From contig NZ_AUEC01000010.1 in the NCBI RefSeq assembly GCF_000425785.1, positions 218,354 to 282,353 on the forward strand: DNA of 64,000 nucleotides. The letters are read 5' to 3'. A model generated the notes under the pieces. That model did not search any database. It was not told the origin of the DNA and was given only the letters and a program-made list of their open reading frames with translations. This document shows, piece by piece, positions 58,151-64,000 of this stretch. The translations under genes and the position numbers were made by a program. The DNA is from Pseudomonas taiwanensis DSM 21245 (GTDB lineage Bacteria; Pseudomonadota; Gammaproteobacteria; Pseudomonadales; Pseudomonadaceae). Position 1 is the stretch's first letter; every line of letters begins with the position of its first letter.

Positions 58151-59437
58151 ATGTCCGAACTGCGTCAAGAATGTCTGTGGGAACACGTCACCAAACCGAC
58201 CGTCGCCGCCCAGGCCCTGGCCGGTGAGCACAAGGCTGACGTCTGCGTGATCGGTGGCGGTGTCACTGGCCTGTCTGCGGCCATCCACCTGCTGGAACAG
58301 GGCAAGTCGGTGATTCTGCTGGAGGCCTGGAAGATCGGCCACGGTGGCTCAGGGCGCAACGTAGGCCTGGTGAACGCTGGCACCTGGATTCGTCCCGACG
58401 ATGTCGAGGCAACGCTTGGCCAGAAGCAAGGCAGCCGCCTGAACAAGGTACTGGGTGAAGCCCCAGCCGAAGTGTTCGCCATGATCGAGCGCCTCGGCAT
58501 CGACTGCCAGGCGCAGCACAAAGGCACCCTACACATGGCGCACAACGCCACCGGTATTGCCGACCTGCAAGCGCGTCACGAGCAATGGCGCCGTCGTGGT
58601 GCCGATGTGGAGTTGCTCACTGGCGTGCAATGCCAGGAATACTGCGGCACCGACAAGATCTCCGCCGCGCTGCTAGACCGCCGCGCCGGTACCATCAACC
58701 CCATGGGTTACACCCAGGGCCTGGCCGCCGCTGTCACCCGCCTGGGTGGCAAGGTGTTCCAGCAATCATCGGTCGAAGGCCTGGCGCGTGACGGCGATGG
58801 CTGGCAGGTAAGAACCGCGCGCGGTTCGGTATGCGCCGACAAGGTGGTGATATCCACTGGCGCGTACACCGAAGGCGATTGGAGCAACCTGCAGAAGCAG
58901 TTCTTCCGCGGCTACTACTACCAGGTGGCCTCCAAGCCGCTGCAGGGTGCTGCCGCCGACAAGGTGCTGCCCTATGGCCAGGGTTCGTGGGATACCCGCA
59001 CCGTGCTCAGCAGTATTCGCCGTGACGATCAGGGCCGCTTGTTGCTTGGCAGCCTGGGCCGGGTCGACAACAAGCCAACCTGGTTCGTGCGCAGCTGGGC
59101 CGACCGCATCCAGAGCCACTACTACCCCGAACTGGGCAAGGTCGAGTGGGAGATGCACTGGACCGGTTGCATCGACTTCACTCCAGATCACCTGATGCGC
59201 CTGTTCGAGCCTGCGCCCGGATTGGTGGCGGTGACGGGTTACAACGGGCGTGGCAATACCACCGGAACGGTGATTGGCCGGGCGTTCGCTGAGTTCCTGC
59301 TCAAAGATGATCCGGACAGCCTGCCGATTCCCTTCTCGCCGATGACGGGGGTTAGTGCGCCGTCGCTGCGCACCGCGTTCTACGAGTCTGGGTTCTCGCT
59401 GTACCATGCCGGGCAGTGCTTGAGAGTCGTGCTCTAG
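58151..59437 (+). CDS. amaA: L-pipecolate oxidase AmaA
   Basis: This 428-residue DAO-family flavoprotein oxidises L-pipecolate to piperideine-6-carboxylate, feeding AmaB. The FAD-binding VCVIGGGVTGLSAAIHLLEQ is at ~32-51, and HGGSGRNVGLVNAG is near residue 67. The late VTGYNGRGNTTGTVIG is typical of the family. The chosen ATG gives the known AmaA length; the frame is open further upstream by chance. It follows amaB after a 196-bp gap that holds two hairpins and an A-rich regulatory motif. Confidence 0.92.
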   Translation: MSELRQECLWEHVTKPTVAAQALAGEHKADVCVIGGGVTGLSAAIHLLEQGKSVILLEAWKIGHGGSGRNVGLVNAGTWIRPDDVEATLGQKQGSRLNKVLGEAPAEVFAMIERLGIDCQAQHKGTLHMAHNATGIADLQARHEQWRRRGADVELLTGVQCQEYCGTDKISAALLDRRAGTINPMGYTQGLAAAVTRLGGKVFQQSSVEGLARDGDGWQVRTARGSVCADKVVISTGAYTEGDWSNLQKQFFRGYYYQVASKPLQGAAADKVLPYGQGSWDTRTVLSSIRRDDQGRLLLGSLGRVDNKPTWFVRSWADRIQSHYYPELGKVEWEMHWTGCIDFTPDHLMRLFEPAPGLVAVTGYNGRGNTTGTVIGRAFAEFLLKDDPDSLPIPFSPMTGVSAPSLRTAFYESGFSLYHAGQCLRVVL

Positions 59438-59442
59438 CTGAT

Positions 59443-59482
59443 GGCCTCATCGGCGGCAAGCCGGCGATGGGGCCCGTTCCAA
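59443..59482. repeat. REP element after amaA
   Basis: GGCCTCATCGGCGGCAAGCC and the following GGCGATGGGGC form a REP unit almost identical at its start to the one at 38884. It lies between convergent amaA and the MscS-type gene. Confidence 0.65.
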
Positions 59483-59489
59483 CAACGGC

Positions 59490-60917
59490 CTACTTGTGCA
59501 GCCAGCTTAGGAAACCGCCCTTCTTGATCAGGGCCGGCTTTTGCAGCAAAAGCGACTCCCGGCTCTGGCGCCGGAAGCGCTGCAGTTTGGTCAGCGCGGT
59601 CTGCACCTCGCCCCGCTGGGCCAGGCAGCTGCGCACCTGCTCCTTGTCGATGCGGAACAGCACACAGCTGGTCAGCGTGCGGAATTCGGCGAACGAATCG
59701 TCCTCGTCGATCAGACCCTCGATCCCCAGCACTTCTCCCGGTCCCATACGCCCAGCCTCCAGCAGCTTGTCACCGTCGCGTACCGACGCCGAGACCACGC
59801 CGCTGCCAATTACCAGCAGGTGATCGGACTGCTCGCCCACCCCCAGGATCACCTGATCGGCCAGGTACTCCACAGCGGTCATGCGCTGGCTCAGGGTGTC
59901 GCGCTCTTCGTCGGTGAGCGAGCGGAACACGCGCACCTCGTCCAGCACTTCACGCTGGCGACTGCGCGCAGGCATGGCCAAGTCGACGTTCCACATCACA
60001 CCGCTGGCTTCCAGATGCCGATGTGCCAGATCGAACAGCTGGTTGCGCACTTCGGTCTTGCGCGCCATGTCGGCGATGAAACCACTGGCCTCGTACTCGA
60101 CCGACTCCAGTGTCGAGGCCTTGACAGTAACCTTTGGCGCGGGGTTCGCGAGCAGGGCGCTGGTGCCTTGCAGTGCTTTCTCCAGGGCATCGAAAACCCG
60201 CCTCGGCCGCACCTTGGCAGGCACCACCACGCTGATTGACACCCCATGGCGGTCGATGGGACGGCTGTGGTTGAGCAGTTTGGCCTTGGCCGCCACGGAG
60301 TTGGGGATGACCGCCAGACTACCGCTGCCGGTGATCATGCGCGTGGCGCGCCAGTCGATATCCACCACCTTACCCTCGGTGCCGTCGATGGAGATAGCAT
60401 CGCCGATCTGGTAAGGCCGGGTGGTATTCAGCACGATGCCGGAAAACACGTCGGCCAGAGTGCTTTGCAGCGCAAGACCAATGACGATGGCCATGACACC
60501 AGAGGTGGCCAGCAGGCCCTTCACGGGCAGTTGCATCACGTAAGCCGCGGCAGCTACCACCGCCGCCAGGAAGATCAACGCCCCTAGCACATCCTGCAAC
60601 AGCCGACCGCCGTGGCTGCCCCGTGCCACCAATAGCAGCCCGAACACTACGGTCACCGTTCGTGCGCCGAACAGCCACCAGCCAATCGCCAGCACCGTGG
60701 CCAACAGGTTACGCGAAACATCGTCTGGCCAGGGTGGCGGTTGCAGCGGGCTCATGCCAGCGGCCACCAGCACCGAACTGAACAGCAGGAAGATCACCAA
60801 CCGCGTGCCGATGCGCCAGGCGTGGCGCTGGAGGGGGATCAGTTGCCAGAGCACGAGGTCAAGCAGGATCAAGGCGGTGCCGAGCAACAACGGGGACGAC
60901 TGGATGAACGCCAGCAT
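59490..60917 (-). CDS. MscS-type channel fused to a cyclic-nucleotide-binding-like domain
   Basis: This 475-residue protein has about five N-terminal membrane helices, the MscS core (GLALQSTLADVFSGIVL, ~147-163; IGDAISIDGTEGKVVDI) and a C-terminal cNMP-like beta-roll (~325-435). The usual phosphate-binding cassette arginine-alanine pair is not obvious after LGIEGL, so ligand binding is unsure. Such fusions act as ligand-influenced osmotic channels. The ATG at 60917 starts the first helix; a longer frame upstream runs through the MITE-like repeat and is not real. Confidence 0.85.
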   Translation of the reverse strand: MLAFIQSSPLLLGTALILLDLVLWQLIPLQRHAWRIGTRLVIFLLFSSVLVAAGMSPLQPPPWPDDVSRNLLATVLAIGWWLFGARTVTVVFGLLLVARGSHGGRLLQDVLGALIFLAAVVAAAAYVMQLPVKGLLATSGVMAIVIGLALQSTLADVFSGIVLNTTRPYQIGDAISIDGTEGKVVDIDWRATRMITGSGSLAVIPNSVAAKAKLLNHSRPIDRHGVSISVVVPAKVRPRRVFDALEKALQGTSALLANPAPKVTVKASTLESVEYEASGFIADMARKTEVRNQLFDLAHRHLEASGVMWNVDLAMPARSRQREVLDEVRVFRSLTDEERDTLSQRMTAVEYLADQVILGVGEQSDHLLVIGSGVVSASVRDGDKLLEAGRMGPGEVLGIEGLIDEDDSFAEFRTLTSCVLFRIDKEQVRSCLAQRGEVQTALTKLQRFRRQSRESLLLQKPALIKKGGFLSWLHK

Positions 60918-61050
60918 GATGGTCTCGGGATGAGGGAGGGCTGCGGGTAGTAATAGAGTAGGTTGAGGTGGCAGGCAATGGGGGAGGGGTGAGGTTTCTC
61001 CAGTGGCGGGGGCCGTTGCCCTGCCACTGAAACGGCCCCTTTGGTCCAGG

Positions 61051-61216
61051 CTAGTGTCCTGTCTTGGAAATACGTTCTCTTCTGGCGAGTGGCCTGGGTG
61101 TTCGGCAAAGGCGCCGCGACGAGTCATAGCAGGGCTATGGCGAGGAGTGGCAACGCAGGCCGAAAGCCCAGGACGCCGCCAAAAGTGAAGAGCTTATTTC
61201 CGAGACAGGACACTAG
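61051..61216. repeat. MITE-like imperfect palindrome
   Basis: This 166-base element has terminal inverted repeats of about 22 bases with one mismatch (CTAGTGTCCTGTCT at the left end, inverted at the right). The inside is also palindromic: CCTGGGTGTTCGGC pairs with GCCGAAAGCCCAGG apart from two mismatches, and CATAGC-AGG-GCTATG is the centre. It has no coding capacity and both ends are CTAG. It fits a non-autonomous insertion element. It separates the core channel gene from the accessory effector cassette. The rest of the 312-base gap shows nothing else. Confidence 0.7.
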
Positions 61217-61229
61217 GTAAATGTTGGGG

Positions 61230-61832
61230 TCAAATCAGCGCTGCGTGACCTGCCACGTAGACGAAAATGGCGGTGATCGGCAACCAGCTGATCATTATCC
61301 AGAAAATATTAACCCAGGTGATTTTAGAGTTTTGCAGTCCCAGTGGATCACCTGCACATGCATTGGCGGCTTGCTGAATTCTCAACAGTGAAACGGTGCC
61401 AAAGGTCGCGATCGCAAAGACGAGAGTGATAGTCATCAAAAACCTGACCATCAGGGGTAGGCTGTTAAGGAAATTCTCGGGATTAAACAAATCCCAAGAC
61501 AGCGTGACCAAATAGGGAATCCACCACATCAACGTGACGCCGAGTGCAGTACCTTCGACAGATTGATTCACCTCGCGGCTGCGGGCGACTATGTTTTTCA
61601 TTAACCAATACATTGTGAGCCCGCCAAATAGCGTGCACAGCAGCGGAGTGAGTTTTAATCCGCGTTGGCCTCGAATATGTAGCCAGTGTCGATAATTGCA
61701 GTATGCGATGTAAAGGCCAAGGGTGAATACCCCCATGATTGCGTATTTTGATATAGAGACTACGTGAAACTGAGTGCGATCATTGGGTAGGTGTGATTGT
61801 TGCTCGGTGTTATGTGTCAGGGGTTTGTTCAA
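61230..61832 (-). CDS. Multi-pass membrane protein, candidate second immunity protein
   Basis: This 200-residue protein has a short hydrophilic N-terminus, then about five membrane helices (first: YAIMGVFTLGLYIAYCNY, core ~30-47). The SISKYAIMGVFTLGLY pattern resembles DUF4234-type proteins that often occur beside PAAR effectors of Pseudomonas. It is AT-richer than the core genes. It lies 22 bp after the small membrane gene in the PAAR cassette, so it may be immunity or an accessory of the effector. No enzymatic motif seen. Confidence 0.75.
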   Translation of the reverse strand: MNKPLTHNTEQQSHLPNDRTQFHVVSISKYAIMGVFTLGLYIAYCNYRHWLHIRGQRGLKLTPLLCTLFGGLTMYWLMKNIVARSREVNQSVEGTALGVTLMWWIPYLVTLSWDLFNPENFLNSLPLMVRFLMTITLVFAIATFGTVSLLRIQQAANACAGDPLGLQNSKITWVNIFWIMISWLPITAIFVYVAGHAALI

Positions 61833-61854
61833 TTTGTTGCTCCCGCCGCGAAAG

Positions 61855-62232
61855 TTACATGAAGAAATGATTGAAAGTTAGCCAGATGCATGCGGCTACG
61901 TTTAATTGCGAGGATATAATGAGTCTTTTTTTGAGGCGGTGAGGGAACGCCCTGTAGTCTTGCGCGTCTAGTGAACCTCTGCGAATGCAGAATTTAGGAG
62001 ATGTGAGGGTGCCGGCTATCATGGAAATAACGAGTACTCTCGAACGTAAACTGGTCTCTCCCCAAAGCGTTGTGGCGTATGACAGGCATGGGCTTCTTTG
62101 AAGTGCTGACGTCATTATTTTATAGTGGCGAGTGCAGGCGATATGGATATCCATTGCCAGCCCGGTCAAGCCTATGAAGAAAGGAGCGGCCAATGAGAAT
62201 AATTTTACCTTGAAGTCGAGGTTATCAATCAT
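61855..62232 (-). CDS. Small membrane protein, candidate immunity protein of the PAAR effector
   Basis: This 125-residue protein has about three hydrophobic segments (LFSLAAPFFIGLTGLAMDI, core ~11-29; RVLVISMIAGTL; LNVAACIWLTFNHFF). A RRGSLDAQDYRAFP loop precedes the last. Its ATG overlaps the effector stop codon by eight bases, so the two are translationally coupled, the classical effector-immunity order. A longer frame beginning at 62301 lies inside the effector and is less likely. Function is inferred from position. Confidence 0.75.
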   Translation of the reverse strand: MIDNLDFKVKLFSLAAPFFIGLTGLAMDIHIACTRHYKIMTSALQRSPCLSYATTLWGETSLRSRVLVISMIAGTLTSPKFCIRRGSLDAQDYRAFPHRLKKRLIISSQLNVAACIWLTFNHFFM

Positions 62233-63628
62233 CTTGAAAGGCCTCGAAAAGTATTTCCCCAAGTACTTCTCCGCCGTCCATCCCTTGTGTGCTGCCGACA
62301 TAGACTCCTAATCCAGTTACTGCTATTCCGCATATCAAGGCGCCGGCACCCGGTCTAATGCAAACTGTCGCAGCCAATTTTGATCCTGCTCTACCTCCAA
62401 TCCAGCCCCCGGCTAAACCGCCGGAAAAATTTCCCGCCTCAGTGATCTTGACTTTTTCACAGGCTCTTGTATTACCCGCTCGGCATACGTCGGCAACTTT
62501 CATGGCCGAACCAACCCCTCCGATAGCAACGCCTAGACGTCCTCCTGCCTTCAAATACTTAGAGATGCTTGCCAGCTTATTGAGGTGTGTCGAATAGCCG
62601 GGAATCTGGCCTGGCGCCCCTATTTTACTCCAGTGGTGCACCAGGCTTTTTGACGAAATTCCGAGGTGTCGGCGTAGGGTTTCATAATTTCCAAGGTTAA
62701 GGCGCTTGTTCAGAACGGTCGCTTTCAAAATTGTATTTAATTGCTTGAGTAGCTTCATGCGTTCTTCAAAAAACTCTTTGCTATGCAGGTGTCCGTACTT
62801 GGCAAACTGCTGCTGATGCAGTTCTTCAATCTTTCGCAATATAAGACCCAGTTCGTCCAGCGACTTTGCCAGCATCGCCTCGCTCACCCCCATCGCCTGG
62901 CTCACCTCACCAAGCAATCCGGCAATGTCGGCCTGATGTTGCATCATGAACTCGGCCTCTTCCGGCGTCAGGCTTGCCAATGCCTCCCGCGCCTGTTTTG
63001 CCGCGCTCATCGAATACAGCTCTTCACGGGTGCAAACCGGTCGGCTCAGGCCGTCGCCGATGACGAAGATCTCTCCTGCCTTGAACCCTTGCTGATAAGT
63101 CGGGTTCAGGCGCTGCAGAATCGAGCTCGGCAGGTTCGCCTGCTGCGCGCCGAGCTCAATCAGAACCTCCTGGTAGGTCATGCACCGCGGCACGATATAG
63201 AAGCCAGGCTCCATGCCTTGAGGCGCGGTCGATGATTGAAATGCCGAAGGCCGGTACCTGTTCACGTGCGGGGTTGCCTGGGCTGGGGCTTGTGCCTCGA
63301 CAACGGTTCCAGCCGCCGTCATGCGACGCGGTGCAGGGCCCTGATTCAACGGCGCCAACACGCGGTTGCTGCCCAACGGGCAGCCGCACTTGACCAGCGA
63401 GCCGTCCACGGCGGTGGGCCGACCGTCCTGCATCCAACGTTGCTCGCCTTCGATGATGACGCCTTCCTCACCACAGCGTGGGCAGGCGGTAGTTCGGTCG
63501 CCTTCGATCAACCACCGGCGGCCATTGAACGTGCCCCGGGAATGGCTGGCGATGCACGTGGCACCTGTGGTGGTGACGTCGCCGTCGAGGCCTTGGCCGT
63601 TACCGAAAATGTTGGTGCGCTGATTCAT
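62225..63628 (-). CDS. PAAR-tipped type VI effector with glycine-zipper C-terminus
   Basis: This 467-residue protein begins with a PAAR spike domain (~1-95: GDVTTTGATC, GDRTTACPRCGEEG, KCGCPLGSNRV). After a Pro/Ala linker, a LysM-like segment (~140-192, LQRLNPTYQQGFKAGEIFVI, core 171-190) follows. A helical region (~200-350) leads to a Gly-rich hydrophobic tail with three glycine-zipper blocks (~362-375, 402-415, 427-449). That tail suggests membrane insertion or pore formation. No nuclease, lipase or peptidase motif is visible. Two membrane-protein genes follow. No T6SS structural genes or VgrG lie in this window, so delivery by a distant T6SS is assumed. Confidence 0.85.
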   Translation of the reverse strand: MNQRTNIFGNGQGLDGDVTTTGATCIASHSRGTFNGRRWLIEGDRTTACPRCGEEGVIIEGEQRWMQDGRPTAVDGSLVKCGCPLGSNRVLAPLNQGPAPRRMTAAGTVVEAQAPAQATPHVNRYRPSAFQSSTAPQGMEPGFYIVPRCMTYQEVLIELGAQQANLPSSILQRLNPTYQQGFKAGEIFVIGDGLSRPVCTREELYSMSAAKQAREALASLTPEEAEFMMQHQADIAGLLGEVSQAMGVSEAMLAKSLDELGLILRKIEELHQQQFAKYGHLHSKEFFEERMKLLKQLNTILKATVLNKRLNLGNYETLRRHLGISSKSLVHHWSKIGAPGQIPGYSTHLNKLASISKYLKAGGRLGVAIGGVGSAMKVADVCRAGNTRACEKVKITEAGNFSGGLAGGWIGGRAGSKLAATVCIRPGAGALICGIAVTGLGVYVGSTQGMDGGEVLGEILFEAFQDD

Positions 63629-63961
63629 GTCTCGATTCCCTGAGATGTGAATCCGGCAAGCTATCACTCTGAAGGCCCCTATTTTCGGGCGGGGCAGCGC
63701 TTAAGACATGCCTTACGCAAGATGCAGATTGACCTGTAGGAAAGGTCCTGCTTTTAGGGTGAAGGTATCCAAAAGTATGTCGTGTGCGTGGAGCCGAGCG
63801 GGTAGGCAACGCTTGTAACGGTGTGCTCAGATCGTTCACATAATGGAACGCTAAAGCCAAAATTCACTATCTTCCGCGCCAAAGGGTCTGGTTTTAATCT
63901 TCTCCCATCAACGCGAAACACCCCACTTACTGAAGATCAGAACCCCTTAGGAGCGACGACC
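63629..63961. promoter_or_regulatory. Intergenic region between effector cassette and last gene
   Basis: No gene was found in these 333 bases. CGTTC (63833-63837) and GAACG (63846-63850) form a spaced palindrome about 110 bases before the last gene, a weak operator candidate. AGGAG stands nine bases before the last gene's ATG. No convincing -35/-10 pair or terminator was seen. Confidence 0.3.
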
Positions 63962-64000
63962 ATGACCCAGTTCAAATACAACCGCCTGAACAAAGACGAC
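63962..64000 (+). CDS. Start of a gene, possibly a YcaC-like isochorismatase-family hydrolase
   Basis: Only 13 codons are visible (MTQFKYNRLNKDD) after a good AGGAG ribosome site. The beginning YxRLNKDD resembles the N-terminus of YcaC-type cysteine hydrolases. This rests on a very short stretch and is tentative. Confidence 0.45.
   Translation, partial: MTQFKYNRLNKDD

Noticed and set aside
60918..61127. N-terminal extension of the MscS-type channel
   Set aside because: It would be encoded partly by the MITE-like repeat, and the first membrane helix starts at the 60917 ATG.

Overview
The window is a high-GC chromosomal segment of a Pseudomonas of the P. putida group. This is supported by gene order and protein type: oxyR-recG, exbBD-tonB, rpoZ-spoT-ridA, yicC-gmk, rph, crc, pyrE, coaBC-dut-algC-argB, radC, rpmBG, dadR/dadA/dadX, rep, and the lysine genes hglS/amaB/amaA. 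Several REP-type palindromes in the gaps also fit the P. putida group. No rRNA, tRNA, CRISPR array or intact prophage was seen.

Layout. 1-4 kb: the end of a YbaK/HDOD protein, then recG and oxyR (all minus). 4.1-6.2 kb: the TonB energy-coupling operon exbB-exbD-tonB. 6.4-8.6 kb: an SDR protein, a lipoprotein and ridA. 8.6-11 kb: spoT and rpoZ. 11.3-16.2 kb: a gamma-glutamyl-amine module (LysR regulator, glutamine synthetase-like ligase, gamma-glutamyl hydrolase, amine/amino-acid permease). 16.2-25.2 kb: housekeeping nucleotide, cofactor and sugar genes, including the global carbon regulator crc. 25.2-27.1 kb: a large REP inverted repeat and a peptide-binding protein. 27.4-27.8 kb: rpmB-rpmG. 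28-41.3 kb: amine and amino-acid catabolism (aldehyde dehydrogenase, FAD oxidase, PauR/PuuR-type regulator, dadR-dadA-dadX) mixed with a phospholipase D-type lipoprotein, a MocR regulator and cytochrome c5. 41.6-42.4 kb: a small AT-richer insertion with an Rhs-tipped candidate ADP-ribosyltransferase toxin. 42.6-51.7 kb: a CoA hydrolase/transferase, xpt, rep, a GGDEF/EAL protein, a MATE pump and a LysR regulator. 51.9-53.8 kb: a chemoreceptor behind a good sigma-28-like promoter. 53.9-59.4 kb: lysine catabolism through pipecolate and 2-oxoadipate (hglS, LysR, amaB, amaA). 59.5-60.9 kb: an MscS/cNMP channel. 61.05-61.2 kb: a MITE-like palindrome. 61.2-63.6 kb: a PAAR-tipped candidate type VI effector with two small membrane proteins that could be immunity proteins. 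The window ends in the first codons of another gene.

How the genes connect. Much of the accessory content is nitrogen and carbon recovery from polyamines, GABA-type amines, D-amino acids and lysine. crc, whose product acts with Hfq on A-rich mRNA motifs to impose catabolite repression, lies in the same window. A doubled exact AAnAAnAA motif sits just upstream of amaA. The less ordinary parts are two contact-dependent toxin candidates (Rhs-ART at 41.6 kb, PAAR/glycine-zipper cassette at 61-63.6 kb) and several non-coding elements (REP inverted repeat, MITE-like palindrome, MocR-type repeats).
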